A DNA stretch of 64,000 nt, from assembly GCF_017052585.1 (NCBI RefSeq), contig NZ_JAFFHZ010000001.1, positions 124,001 to 188,000 on the forward strand, in the 5' to 3' direction. Below, piece after piece: positions 27,426-36,299 of this stretch. Under the pieces are notes generated by a model. It was given only the letters and a program-made list of their open reading frames with translations, was not told the origin of the DNA and did not search any database. This DNA is from Paenibacillus apiarius. GTDB taxonomy: Bacteria; Bacillota; Bacilli; Paenibacillales; Paenibacillaceae. Position 1 is the stretch's first letter; every line of letters begins with the position of its first letter. A program made the position numbers and the translations under genes.

Positions 27426-28571
27426 ATGTATCACATTCGTATGCTGCAGCCGCTCGATTATGCCGGAGCGGTCTCCTTGTCAGATGAAGTGTTTCGCAAT
27501 GATACGCAAATGTCGATGGAACAAGGTTTTCCGTATTTATTTTCTCCAATCTATTCCCATTCGTATGGCGCATTTGAGGAAGAGCGGCTTGTCGCCCATA
27601 TGGGACTGCTCCCCTCCAAGCTGCGTCTGAATTCGGTGCGGCTGCCTGTCTTCTCGCTCGGCTCTGTCTGCACATCGCCCGTGGCGCGCGGCAACGGCGT
27701 CGGAACAGATCTGCTTCATCAGGTGCAGCGGCATGCCGATGAGACCGGGTCCGTGCTTATGTTCATTTCCGGCGGCCGCTCCTTGTATACGCGCAACCGC
27801 TGCTACCCATTCGGACAAGTGACCGTATATACGGTAAGCCCCAATGACGAGACGGCGGAGGCCAATATGGCGCTATCCGAGCGCGAACGGGCGCATGTGC
27901 GCGAGCTGACGGCGCTGGATTGCTTCGCGTGGCATGAGCTTGCCGAGCAGCGTCAGACGGCTTTTGATTTCAGCATGTGGGACTTGTACGGTCTGGAGCA
28001 TGCAGGAGCTTACGCCTCCTGCGTCTTGATGAAGCCGAAGGTGTACGTGCTTGAACGCGGCGGCAAGCTCGCGGCATATGCCTATGCGCTGCGGCCATCC
28101 GCCAAGCAAGCGGATGGCGTGCCTCGAATATTGGAGTATGGAGGTTCGGGACCAGACGTCTCCCTTCTCATGCAGCTGCTCTTGAACAAGAAGAAATACG
28201 CCCATTTGCAAATTTATGTGCCGTGGCAAGACCAAAGCCTGCATGATGCGCTATCAGCCTATCCTTCCCAGGTGCAAGCGAACGACGGGACTGTATTTAT
28301 TCCGAACGTAGAACGATTGTTCCGGCATTTGCAGAGCTGGTGGCAGGAGCGCGGGGCGCTCGCCGCACATATGCAAGCGCTGCCGCTTGGCGACGGGAAG
28401 GTGCAGCTCGGCTATCCTGACGCCGAGCCGGTCCAGCTGGAGGAGCGGGACGTCGTGAAGCTGCTGTTCAGCCCGGATGCGGACGGCCTGCTGCCAGCAT
28501 CATGGCCGTCCTTGGATCAGTTGAACATCACGGTTCCGCTGCCATATACGATTGGATTGCACTATATTTGA
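27426..28571 (+). CDS. GNAT family N-acetyltransferase, Eis-like architecture
   Basis: 381 residues. The N-terminal GNAT domain has the acetyl-CoA loop VCTSPVARGNGVGTDLLHQV and FISGGRSLYTRNRCYPFG. A second GNAT-like half (about 150-290) and a small C-terminal sterol-carrier-like domain follow, the layout of Eis and related acetyltransferases. The substrate is unknown. AAGGAGG lies inside the ribokinase 3' end, so the pair is co-transcribed. It converges with lutC, whose stop is 32 bp away. Confidence 0.88.
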   Translation: MYHIRMLQPLDYAGAVSLSDEVFRNDTQMSMEQGFPYLFSPIYSHSYGAFEEERLVAHMGLLPSKLRLNSVRLPVFSLGSVCTSPVARGNGVGTDLLHQVQRHADETGSVLMFISGGRSLYTRNRCYPFGQVTVYTVSPNDETAEANMALSERERAHVRELTALDCFAWHELAEQRQTAFDFSMWDLYGLEHAGAYASCVLMKPKVYVLERGGKLAAYAYALRPSAKQADGVPRILEYGGSGPDVSLLMQLLLNKKKYAHLQIYVPWQDQSLHDALSAYPSQVQANDGTVFIPNVERLFRHLQSWWQERGALAAHMQALPLGDGKVQLGYPDAEPVQLEERDVVKLLFSPDADGLLPASWPSLDQLNITVPLPYTIGLHYI

Positions 28572-28603
28572 CGAATTTGACGCATTGCTCCCTCTTGCGC
28601 GGG

Positions 28604-29410
28604 CTACGTCAAAATAACGGCGCTGACGATGCCGGGCCCATGAATGCCGATCGTCAGGTCGTTCTCGATATCGGCGCTGCGGCTCGGGCCGGTAATCAAG
28701 TTCAACGATGACGGCAGCTTCGCCAGATCGCCATGAGAAGCACGCAGCCGTTCGAACGCTTCTCCCATGCGGGCGACGATGCGATCCGCAGGGAAGACCG
28801 CCAGCAGCATGCCGGGCATGAGGCTGACCGAACGGCCTTGCGCTCCTGCAGACAGCACGGCCAGCGTTCCTGTATTCGCGATGACGGCTGCGGGAGCGAC
28901 AATGCCAAGCTGACATCGTTCCACGGCCCGAAGCAGCGGACTGCGCGCCTGCCATTTCGCCCCGGCAAGCGCTCCCGCTTCTCCGGGCTCCGATGTGCCG
29001 AGCCGCTCCAATGCGGCTTTCCACGCGTCTTCCCCTTCTGGCCCGTTTGCCGATTCAGACCAAGGCACACCGATGAGGCGCTGTTCATTCAGCACTCGCG
29101 GAACGCCATAGGATTGCAATTCCGGAGTGTTGGCATAGACGGCGCGCTCCAGCACGCCATGCTCCTTCAGCTCGGCGATGCTGGCGGCGATCGCTTCCGC
29201 CGCTTGCGCGGCAGGAGCCATGCGGACAAGCCCCGTCAGCGCCGTCCAGCTATCCATGAACAGCTGCACGCATTCCTCTCGATCCAAGCGGCTCATCCGC
29301 TCGCGATATGAATCAGGCACCCCGCCTAACTCCACGGCCGGCGGTAGTTGTAGCGGCTTGGCGCGTCCGAGCCGCGCCGCGATTTGCGTTAGAAACTGCT
29401 GCTGATTCAT
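28604..29410 (-). CDS. lutC: L-lactate utilisation protein LutC
   Basis: A 268-residue LUD-domain protein, third component of the LutABC lactate-oxidising system. NLITGPSRSADIENDLTIGIHGPG near the C-terminus is the family hallmark. The ATG overlaps the lutB stop by 4 bp (ATGA). Larger in-frame extensions upstream run inside lutB and lack ribosome sites. Confidence 0.94.
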   Translation of the reverse strand: MNQQQFLTQIAARLGRAKPLQLPPAVELGGVPDSYRERMSRLDREECVQLFMDSWTALTGLVRMAPAAQAAEAIAASIAELKEHGVLERAVYANTPELQSYGVPRVLNEQRLIGVPWSESANGPEGEDAWKAALERLGTSEPGEAGALAGAKWQARSPLLRAVERCQLGIVAPAAVIANTGTLAVLSAGAQGRSVSLMPGMLLAVFPADRIVARMGEAFERLRASHGDLAKLPSSLNLITGPSRSADIENDLTIGIHGPGIVSAVILT

Positions 29411-30915
29411 TTGTCCACTCCGTCCTTTCCTTTGCCTTCGGGGGCTGCTGCCTCCCGTGATGCCGAATCCTGCTGCAATTCTCGCTGCAGCTCCGCCCAT
29501 GAATCCCGGAACGACTGCTTCGGTATCGCGGGGAAGGTGCGGGACTTCGTCCATCCGGCAGCCGGTCCGGGCGCCTTGCGGATCACTCCGCCGCGAACAA
29601 GCGGCTTCTGTCCATAGTAAGCTGCTTTCCCGGCCATCCGGTACCATTTGACATTGCTGAACACCTTCCCGAACATGTTGAACCCAAAGCGTTCCGCAGA
29701 TGGGGTGAAGCCTTCTTTCACCTTGCGCGCCCGCAAGTATACGAGCATGTCGTGCAGCGGAATTTTGACCGGACAGGCCTCGTAGCAAGCCCCGCATAAG
29801 GAAGACGCGTAAGCAAGCGTGCCCGCCTCCTTCATATCCTGCTGCAGGAGCGGGGTCAGCACGGCGCCGATCGGCCCGCTATATACCGAGCCATACGTGT
29901 GGCCGCCGACGTGGCGATAGACCGGACAGACGTTCAGACAGGCTGCGCAGCGGATGCAATGGAGCACTTGCTGGAACTGAGGATCGCCCAGCTGTGCGGA
30001 ACGTCCGTTATCCAAAATAATGACGTGCAGCTCTTCGGGTCCGTCCAAGTCCCCTTCCTGCCGCGGTCCGGTAATGAAGGAAGTGTAAGTCGTCAGCTTC
30101 TGCCCCGTAGCGCTGCGCGCGAGCAAATTAAGCATGACCTCGACATCCTCGAAGGTCGGAACGAGCCGCTCCATTCCCATGACGACGACATGCGTCTTCG
30201 GAACGGTCGTGACCATGCGGCCGTTGCCCTCATTGGACACCAACGTCACCGTGCCCGATTCCGCAATGCCGAAGTTGCATCCGGTCAGCCCGATCTCGGC
30301 CTCCAGAAAAAATTGTCGCAGCTTGCGCTTCGCGAAAGCAGCAAGCTCCTTCGTTTCCGGAGGAAGCTGCTTGCCTGCTTCCTTCATGAACAGCTCCGCA
30401 ATTTGCGATTTATTTTTGTGAATCGCCGGAATAATGAGATGAGAAGGCGTCTCCTGGGCCAGCTGCAAAATATATTCGCCCAAATCGGTCTCGATGGCCT
30501 CGATGCCGCGCTCCTTGAGGCGTTCATTCAGATGCATCTCCTCGGACACCATCGACTTGCCTTTGGCTACGAGCTTCGCCTGCTTCTCCTCCGCAATGCG
30601 CAGGAAAGTCTGGACGGCGTCTTCCCCCGTGCCGCAAAAATGGACGTGTCCGCCCCGGCTGCGCACCTGATCCGCAAATTGTCCCAAGTAATAGTCCAAA
30701 TGCGCGATCGTATGCTCGCGAATCGCCCGCCCCCGTTCCCGCCATTCTTCCCAGTCCCCGAATTGCTCGGCGGCGGACAACCTTCCGGTGCGCAGCTTAT
30801 CTGTAGTGAAGGCGACGGCTTGGCGCAGAAAATCGTTCCGCAGCACCGCCTGCGTGCGCTGCTTCAATCCGCTGCCTATCCCTCCGTTAACGTTGTTGGA
30901 TGAAGTCGCGCTCAC
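29407..30915 (-). CDS. lutB: L-lactate utilisation iron-sulfur protein LutB
   Basis: 502 residues. The LUD domain (about 60-300) has GNAESGTVTLV-like sequence (FGIAESGTVTLVSNEGNGRM). Two ferredoxin-type clusters follow, with CIRCAACLNVCPVYRH and CGACYEACPVKIPLHDML for two 4Fe-4S clusters. It transfers electrons from L-lactate oxidation together with LutA and LutC. It overlaps lutA by 29 bp and lutC by 4 bp. The C-terminus is alanine- and lysine-rich and variable. Confidence 0.95.
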   Translation of the reverse strand: MSATSSNNVNGGIGSGLKQRTQAVLRNDFLRQAVAFTTDKLRTGRLSAAEQFGDWEEWRERGRAIREHTIAHLDYYLGQFADQVRSRGGHVHFCGTGEDAVQTFLRIAEEKQAKLVAKGKSMVSEEMHLNERLKERGIEAIETDLGEYILQLAQETPSHLIIPAIHKNKSQIAELFMKEAGKQLPPETKELAAFAKRKLRQFFLEAEIGLTGCNFGIAESGTVTLVSNEGNGRMVTTVPKTHVVVMGMERLVPTFEDVEVMLNLLARSATGQKLTTYTSFITGPRQEGDLDGPEELHVIILDNGRSAQLGDPQFQQVLHCIRCAACLNVCPVYRHVGGHTYGSVYSGPIGAVLTPLLQQDMKEAGTLAYASSLCGACYEACPVKIPLHDMLVYLRARKVKEGFTPSAERFGFNMFGKVFSNVKWYRMAGKAAYYGQKPLVRGGVIRKAPGPAAGWTKSRTFPAIPKQSFRDSWAELQRELQQDSASREAAAPEGKGKDGVDK

Positions 30916-31642
30916 GACGTTTCACTCCTTCCTCAAGCAGCTCCGCCAGATGCATGATGCGAATCGGACGCCCCTCTTTATTGAGCCGCCCCCCAATATT
31001 CATTAAGCACCCCATATCGGAACCGATTAAGATATCCGCCTCTGTATCGACGACATGCTGCGCTTTTTCCGTTACCATTGCTTCCGACATTTCCGGCATC
31101 TTGATGGCGAACGTGCCGCCGAAGCCGCAGCAGTCTTCCTTATGCGGCAAATCAACCAACGTCAAGCCCTTCACCTGCTGCAGCAGCAGCATGGGCTCCT
31201 CCGCAATGCCCAGCAATCTCGCGGCGTGACAGGAAGGATGATACGTCGCCTTGCCGTCGAACGCCGCCCCGACGTCCGTTCTCCCCAATACATGGACGAT
31301 GAACTGGGAAAACTCATACGTGCGCTCAATGAGCCCTTTCGCTTTTTCGAGCCACTCCGGTTCATCCCGGAATAAATCTTCATAGTAATGATGCACCATG
31401 CCGGCGCAAGAGCCGGATGGCGTCACAACATAATCGCTATGCTCAAATGCAGTAATCCAATGCCTAGCGACTTCCCTCGCGTCGTCATGATAGCCGCTGT
31501 TGAAGGCTGGCTGCCCGCAGCATGTCTGCAGCGGCGGGAAATCCATGTCGCAGCCGAGCCGGTGCAGAAGCCGGACCACGCTTTCGGCAACGCGGGGAAA
31601 GCAAGTATCCGCCAAGCAGGTGACGAATAATGATACGCGCAT
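30887..31642 (-). CDS. lutA: L-lactate utilisation protein LutA
   Basis: 251 residues. Two cysteine-rich CCG domains, QTCCGQPAFNSGY and EDCCGFGGTFAIKMPEMS, are as in LutA/GlpC/heterodisulfide-reductase-type subunits. The N-terminus is RVSLFVTCLADTCFPRV. The start at 31642 has AAGGGG. It heads lutABC. The operon lies immediately downstream of a pathway predicted to release L-lactate. A hairpin at 31695-31728 separates it from the FAH gene but does not rule out read-through. Confidence 0.95.
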   Translation of the reverse strand: MRVSLFVTCLADTCFPRVAESVVRLLHRLGCDMDFPPLQTCCGQPAFNSGYHDDAREVARHWITAFEHSDYVVTPSGSCAGMVHHYYEDLFRDEPEWLEKAKGLIERTYEFSQFIVHVLGRTDVGAAFDGKATYHPSCHAARLLGIAEEPMLLLQQVKGLTLVDLPHKEDCCGFGGTFAIKMPEMSEAMVTEKAQHVVDTEADILIGSDMGCLMNIGGRLNKEGRPIRIMHLAELLEEGVKRRERDFIQQR

Positions 31643-31694
31643 AATTGCCCCTTCTTTCATCGTCGTTCACCAAGGAACGAGCAGGATGGAAAAG

Positions 31695-31728
31695 AAGCGC
31701 CCGCAGGCCTTGCAGCCGTCGAGCGCTT
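31695..31728 (-). terminator. Hairpin between the FAH gene and lutA
   Basis: Minus-strand stem AAGCGCTCG / CGGGCGCTT (one G-U pair) followed by CTTTTCC. It may be a partial terminator or a processing site setting the lut level. Confidence 0.5.
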
Positions 31729-31734
31729 AAGTTA

Positions 31735-32586
31735 TTAATACTCGGCTGCCATACGGTTGGTTAGCGAACCGAGCTTCTCGATTTCAATGGTGACAAGGTC
31801 GCCGTCTTGCAAATAGACGCGCTTGTCTTCCGGCAGTCCGAGCACGACGCCTTCCGGCGTTCCCGTCAAAATGATGTCGCCCGGCACAAGCGTCATATGG
31901 CGCGAAATATAGCTGACGATTTCGTCGCAATGGAAGATCATGTCCGACGTATTGGAATGCTGGCGCGTTTCGCCGTTCACGATGCATTTGATGTCGAGCT
32001 CGTTCGGATTGCCGACTTCATCGGCCGTGACCAGATACGGGCCAAGCGGGCTGAACCCGTCGCACGATTTGCCGAGCAGCCATTGCTGGGTGCGCATTTG
32101 CAGATCGCGCGCGGACAAATCATTGACGCAGCAATATCCAAAGACGTAATCGAGCGCCTCCTCCTTGCTTACATCCTTCGCCGCCTTCCCGATAACGATG
32201 ACAAGCTCGGCTTCATAATCCACCTGATCGCTTACGCGCGGAAGCGTGACATCGTGGCCATGCCCCGTGAGCGTGTTGTTGAACTTGTTGAATAAAATGG
32301 GATACTGCGGAATGGGCGCATTCGTCTCTTCGGCATGCTTGCGGTAGTTCAAGCCGACGCAAATGATTTTTTGCGGCTGCGGCACGCATGGCCCGTAATT
32401 TAATTCGCTTTCATCCAGCACGACGCCCGCCTGGGCCGCATATGCTTCGACTTCCGCGCGCACGCCCGCGCCGCCTGCAATAATGTCGTGCATCGAATAA
32501 ACTTCGCTTACGTCAGCCACACCGCGCTCTGTGACTGCCCCCGTTCGCAGCTGTCCATTTTGATCATAAAACGTGACATATTTCAC
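31735..32586 (-). CDS. Fumarylacetoacetate hydrolase family protein, probable diketo-deoxy sugar acid hydrolase
   Basis: 283 residues from GTG 32586 (GGAGGAATAAGCG upstream). The FAH fold: KIICVGLNYRKHAEE, DYEAELVIVIGKAAKDV (metal-binding acidic residues), NDLSARDLQMR, GKSCDGFSPLGPYLV and LTGTPEGVVLG. The segment ETRQHSNTSDMIF is common in the subgroup that cleaves 2,4-diketo-3-deoxy-L-fuconate or -rhamnonate to pyruvate and L-lactate. The role is inferred from that similarity and from context: an SDR directly upstream and lutABC directly downstream. Other FAH reactions (acylpyruvate hydrolysis, homoprotocatechuate branch) cannot be excluded from sequence. Confidence 0.85.
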   Translation of the reverse strand: MKYVTFYDQNGQLRTGAVTERGVADVSEVYSMHDIIAGGAGVRAEVEAYAAQAGVVLDESELNYGPCVPQPQKIICVGLNYRKHAEETNAPIPQYPILFNKFNNTLTGHGHDVTLPRVSDQVDYEAELVIVIGKAAKDVSKEEALDYVFGYCCVNDLSARDLQMRTQQWLLGKSCDGFSPLGPYLVTADEVGNPNELDIKCIVNGETRQHSNTSDMIFHCDEIVSYISRHMTLVPGDIILTGTPEGVVLGLPEDKRVYLQDGDLVTIEIEKLGSLTNRMAAEY

Positions 32587-32635
32587 CGCTTATTCCTCCT
32601 CCGTGAAGTACAATTCATATAAATGCGTTATTCCA

Positions 32636-33409
32636 TTATGCATTTTTGCCGAACACAACTCCGCCATCAATATACAGCGGGGAGCCCATCATAAATTTAG
32701 ATTCTTCGGAAGCCAGGAACAGGGCGCCTTCCGCCACGTCTTCGGGACGTCCCAGTTCTCCGCTGAGCTGCCGAGTTTTAATGGAAGCGATCGCTGCTTC
32801 CGGATCATCGTAGGAACTGCGCAGATAGTTTTCCACGAATGGCGTGAAAATCGTGCCCGGCAGCAGCGCATTCACCCGGATATGGTATGGCGCATAGTCC
32901 ACCTGCATGGACTTCGTCAATGACAGAACCGCTCCCTTCGTTGCCGCGTAGGAAGCGCGATTCGCGAGTCCCATCTCCGCTATGCAAGAGGACATGTTGA
33001 TAATGGTCCCGCTGCGCTGCTCCATCATAGACGGGAGAACATATTTGCTCGGCAAAAAGACGCCGCGGATATTGATCGCCATGACACGATCCCATGCTTC
33101 CGGCTCGATTTCGTGCAATCTCCCGACACCGCTCACGCCCGCATTGTTGAACAAAACGTCAATGCGTCCGTATTGTGCGACAACGGCGTCTGCCATCGTT
33201 TTCGCTTCCTCGGGAGAGGTGACGTCGACCTGAGTGAACATCGACTTGCATCCAAGCTCTTCAATCATCCGGACGGTTTCTTGCCCGCCTTCGGATTGAA
33301 TATCCGCCACGACGACAGTCGCGCCTTCCTTGGCGAACCGAAGGGCGGTACTCCGGCCGATGCCGGAGCCCGCGCCGGTAATGATACACACCTTTCCTTC
33401 CAAGCGCAT
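32636..33409 (-). CDS. SDR family dehydrogenase, probable 2-keto-3-deoxy sugar acid 4-dehydrogenase
   Basis: 257 residues of a classical short-chain dehydrogenase. TGAGSGIG (nucleotide binding), NNAG, catalytic Ser in IINMSSC, and YAATK with the Tyr-Lys pair are present. Asp after the second strand (VVVADIQ) favours NAD over NADP. LPGTIFTPFVENYL follows the active site. Placed 50 bp before the FAH gene, it fits the enzyme that oxidises C4 of 2-keto-3-deoxy-L-fuconate or -rhamnonate just before hydrolysis. The substrate is inferred, not visible in the sequence. Confidence 0.85.
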   Translation of the reverse strand: MRLEGKVCIITGAGSGIGRSTALRFAKEGATVVVADIQSEGGQETVRMIEELGCKSMFTQVDVTSPEEAKTMADAVVAQYGRIDVLFNNAGVSGVGRLHEIEPEAWDRVMAINIRGVFLPSKYVLPSMMEQRSGTIINMSSCIAEMGLANRASYAATKGAVLSLTKSMQVDYAPYHIRVNALLPGTIFTPFVENYLRSSYDDPEAAIASIKTRQLSGELGRPEDVAEGALFLASEESKFMMGSPLYIDGGVVFGKNA

Positions 33410-34126
33410 GCTGAATCTCCCTTCCTTCTATACGAATGTAATTTTTATGCTAATTATGCTAGTTATTCCAGTTGACAGATACGTTGAACTACTGAATTCC
33501 GGTCGCACTCCCCCTCGGTCAACAACAATGGCTCCAATATTGTCCAAACGCTCCATGGAATGGATGAACGGTTGATATAGGGAACATTTTGAGTGAATGG
33601 GAGCGCCTCCAACTGCAATAATGCAGGTGAGAGCATCCTTTTTCCGTCATTCGTCACGCTGAACTGCAAATGTGCAGCACATTTTCGCACCATCACATAA
33701 ATAATGAAAACCACCTCGCTTTTCACTGCATATTTGCAGTTCAAACGACGAAAAGAGCGAGATTTCGCAAAAACAACTGCACAAATACAGTTCGATAGCT
33801 CTTCAATTGCCTTTACCTCCGTCGAAAAGCGCAATTGGCGCACTCCAATCTGCGGCTTATCAAGGCGACGAACTCTGCTTTCGCTGCTTTTGTTCACTCT
33901 CCCCTTCGTTCAGTAACAACGTTCCCGCATATCTCAGGCGCTAGACGGCGCGAGCGGACGGTGATGTTGCCGCATCGGCCGAGAACCACTGTTGGCCGCA
34001 TTTAACCTTCATCGATACGGTTTCTGAATGAGAGGGAGAGTGGAGTTGGCAGCGTTCCGTTCTTGGCTTTTGGCAATCGCCATCTCGACATCCGTTCATT
34101 GCCGTTCCCGCAGGCTCATAACCCCC
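33410..34126. other. Long non-coding gap inside the sugar-acid gene series
   Basis: 717 bp without a credible gene. The left part must contain the promoter of the SDR-FAH pair. The middle holds four CTGCA-N4-TGCAG palindromes. Nothing recognisable is seen at 33900-34126. Confidence 0.7.
33613..33790. repeat. Array of four CTGCA-N4-TGCAG palindromes
   Basis: Copies at 33613-33626 (spacer ATAA), 33664-33677 (AATG), 33726-33739 (TATT) and 33777-33790 (CAAA, last arm TACAG). Starts are 51, 62 and 51 bp apart. Most are flanked by AA or GAA on the left and GTT on the right. A degraded relative lies at 45342-45587. Confidence 0.75.
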
Positions 34127-34513
34127 TTATCCGGATACAATCATGAGATTGGCATAAGGCGTCGTATCTCCCGTCCGGATGACTGCGCGCGATTCCGGGC
34201 ACAGCTGCTTGAACTCGACGTGCGGCATCACCTTCCACCCCACATCCGGCAAGAGCGTCTTGAGCTCGGCCACCCTTGCGGGACTGAACGACTGCATCTC
34301 TTCCGTGATGACGACGCAGTCGATGGTGAATTCTGCGGCGACCGCCCGCAGCACGTCCACGACGGTCGGAATGTCGTCGCATAAGGCGAGATCAAGCCGC
34401 TCCACGCTCATCGGCACCGGAAAACCCCGATCGCACACCGTCAGCATATCGGTATGTCCCGTTTCCGAAAGAATGCGGTTCAGCTGCGGATGCAAAATAC
34501 CGCTTTTCTTCAT
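34127..34513 (-). CDS. rbsD: RbsD family sugar mutarotase (D-ribose pyranase type)
   Basis: 128 residues. MKKSGILHPQLNRILSETGHTDMLTVCDRGFPVP and SRAVIRTGDTTPYANLMI match RbsD (catalytic His in GHTD, C-terminal Y-N pair). It lacks the FucU signature. It would speed pyranose/furanose or anomer exchange of an aldose. It overlaps the DUF4177-like gene by 4 bp at the end of the first half of the sugar-acid operon. There it may supply the correct ring form to the dehydrogenase rather than serve ribose catabolism. Confidence 0.9.
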   Translation of the reverse strand: MKKSGILHPQLNRILSETGHTDMLTVCDRGFPVPMSVERLDLALCDDIPTVVDVLRAVAAEFTIDCVVITEEMQSFSPARVAELKTLLPDVGWKVMPHVEFKQLCPESRAVIRTGDTTPYANLMIVSG

Positions 34514-34740
34514 CGGCTCACCTCCCCGGGGCTCACGGAAGAGAGAGCGGCCTGCCGGGCCGCTTCCTCCCGCTGATCCAGCGTCAGCCGCTCGCGGAAG
34601 CTTGGAGCCGGCCGCTTCAAGTACAACTGCTCCACACCGTCGACGACGGTGACGGCCACGAGCTCCCAGCCTTGTTCCCCTAATTCATTCAAGGAAATCG
34701 CATCATGCTCGATGCGATATTCCCATTTGGACAGACTCAA
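34510..34740 (-). CDS. Small DUF4177-like protein
   Basis: 76 residues. WEYRIEHDAISLNELGEQGWELVAVTVVDG and YLKRP form the compact beta-alpha-beta pattern of DUF4177-type proteins (WEY...LN..G..GWELV). A charged helical tail follows. It is stitched between the cyclase and RbsD genes by ATGA overlaps on both sides, so stoichiometric co-expression with sugar-acid enzymes is likely. No function is known. Confidence 0.8.
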   Translation of the reverse strand: MSLSKWEYRIEHDAISLNELGEQGWELVAVTVVDGVEQLYLKRPAPSFRERLTLDQREEAARQAALSSVSPGEVSR

Positions 34741-35411
34741 CGTGATTCAACCTCCCATTGGAAGGCCACCACACGGGCTGGAGCGCCGCTGGAATCGCGG
34801 ATATGAAGCGGCAGCGCCATGACATGCCATTCTCCTTCACGTAGCGCAGGATCATTCAGCTGCAAGCCTTCCGCCACCCAGATGTTCGCTCCCAAGACGA
34901 TGCGGTGCGTCTCCTCATTCTCTTCCCCCGTGCCGCCGATGCTGAAATGATCGATGCCAACCGCCTTAATGCCCCGTTCCGCCAAATAGCGGGCGCCTTC
35001 GTTGGACAAGTAAGGAGATTCATAAATCCATTCCTTCGTCCAGCCGCGTTTCTCGCCCCAACCGGTATACAGCAGCACAATCGAATGCTCATCCAATTGA
35101 GCTGCATACGGTTCCAAATCCGCGCGGCCGATCGGATGCTTCGCCCCTCTGTCCTGCAGCGGAACGAACACCATCCTCCCTTGAAACTGCCCGACTGGGA
35201 TGCGATCCAGCGTCAGCTCGAATTCGCCGAGATGGGCAGGCGCATCCATATGGGTTCCGGTGTGCAGGTTCATCGTAATCTTCTCCAGCTTCCAGCCGTC
35301 CCGCGGTCCTACGCAGATGTAGTCCATCTTCGGCGGTTCAAAGTCCGGCAGCACCGGACATAGATGATACAGCTCCTGCGACAGATCGACCATTCTCGAA
35401 ATATTGAGCAT
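34737..35411 (-). CDS. Cyclase family (KynB-like) metal-dependent hydrolase, candidate sugar lactonase
   Basis: 224 residues of the PF04199 fold. The metal site motif is LHTGTHMDAPAHLGEF, and a second ligand region is GIKAVGIDHFSIGGTGEENEETHRIVLG. Family members hydrolyse cyclic amides or esters (N-formylkynurenine, isatin). Here it lies directly between an SDR that could make a sugar lactone and the dehydratase that needs the open acid, and no other lactonase is encoded nearby. A sugar-lactone hydrolase role is therefore a reasonable inference. The start at 35411 has AGGTGA upstream. Confidence 0.85.
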   Translation of the reverse strand: MLNISRMVDLSQELYHLCPVLPDFEPPKMDYICVGPRDGWKLEKITMNLHTGTHMDAPAHLGEFELTLDRIPVGQFQGRMVFVPLQDRGAKHPIGRADLEPYAAQLDEHSIVLLYTGWGEKRGWTKEWIYESPYLSNEGARYLAERGIKAVGIDHFSIGGTGEENEETHRIVLGANIWVAEGLQLNDPALREGEWHVMALPLHIRDSSGAPARVVAFQWEVESR

Positions 35412-35421
35412 ATGCCGTCAC

Positions 35422-36216
35422 CTACCGTTCCATATGGTCTTCCGGTTGTGCCGCCTTCACCGTAAGGCCGCCGTCCACCATGAGGAGATGACCGTTCACC
35501 TGCATCGCTTCCTCGGACGCCAAAAATACGACTGCATCGCCGATTTGGCGCGCCGTGCCGAGCCGCTTCATCGGGTTCGCCTGCTCTTCCTTCGCGCGCA
35601 TGCCCGGCGCCGCCAGGAAATCCGTGCACATATCGGTATCAACCGTGCTTGGTCCGACCGCGTTCACGTTAATGTTATATTTGCCGAGCTCGATTGCCAT
35701 GCCCTTCGTCAGCATATGGGCGGCAGCTTTGGAAGATTGATAATGCGGAATGACCGGGCTTGTAACCATCAGGCTGGCTGTCGACAGCACATTGACAATC
35801 TTGCCGTACCGCTTCTCGATCATATGTTCCGCCGCGCGCTGCGAGGTCATGAAAATGGCTTTGACGTTCGTGTTGTATGTGCGATCCCACGTCTCTTCCG
35901 TCACCTTCATGAACGGCTCGAACGGCGCGATGCCGGCATTGTTCACGAGCACGTCGACGCAGCCCAATTCCTTCTCGACCTCATCGAACATGTTCAACAC
36001 TTCCGCCTTGCTGCCGACGTCCGCTTGCACAACGATCGCTTTGCGGCCCATTTCTTCAACCTTCTTCCGGACGGCCACTGCCTTCTCGTAAGAAGACGGA
36101 GAGGCATAGTTAATCGCAATGTCCGCGCCTTCTTCCGCCAATCGATATACAATCGCTTCTCCAATACCGCGGCTTCCCCCGGTAACTAATGCGATGCGTC
36201 CTGCTAAACGACCCAT
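35422..36216 (-). CDS. SDR family dehydrogenase, candidate aldose 1-dehydrogenase
   Basis: 264 residues. TGGSRGIGEA, VQADVGS, NNAG, Ser in VNVLSTASLM, and catalytic YQSSK (Tyr in PHYQSSKAA). The residue pattern INYASP after the second strand (no Asp) suggests NADP acceptance. Several L-fucose and L-rhamnose 1-dehydrogenases are SDRs of this size. Position next to the dehydratase and cyclase suggests it oxidises the sugar at C1. Sequence alone does not give the substrate; 3-oxoacyl reductase-like activity is the main alternative. Confidence 0.85.
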   Translation of the reverse strand: MGRLAGRIALVTGGSRGIGEAIVYRLAEEGADIAINYASPSSYEKAVAVRKKVEEMGRKAIVVQADVGSKAEVLNMFDEVEKELGCVDVLVNNAGIAPFEPFMKVTEETWDRTYNTNVKAIFMTSQRAAEHMIEKRYGKIVNVLSTASLMVTSPVIPHYQSSKAAAHMLTKGMAIELGKYNINVNAVGPSTVDTDMCTDFLAAPGMRAKEEQANPMKRLGTARQIGDAVVFLASEEAMQVNGHLLMVDGGLTVKAAQPEDHMER

Positions 36217-36299
36217 GTCAGTTCCTCCTCTGTTATCCCATAAGTAAGTAAATGTCTGATTGAAAGAGAGGTTGTTCGAAAAAGTCCATTTTTGAATTA

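Noticed and set aside
34127..34513. FucU (L-fucose mutarotase) identity for the small mutarotase
   Set aside because: It would fit an L-fucose pathway, but the sequence matches RbsD (MKKSGILHPQLN, GHTDMLTVCD, VIRTGDTTPYAN) rather than FucU.
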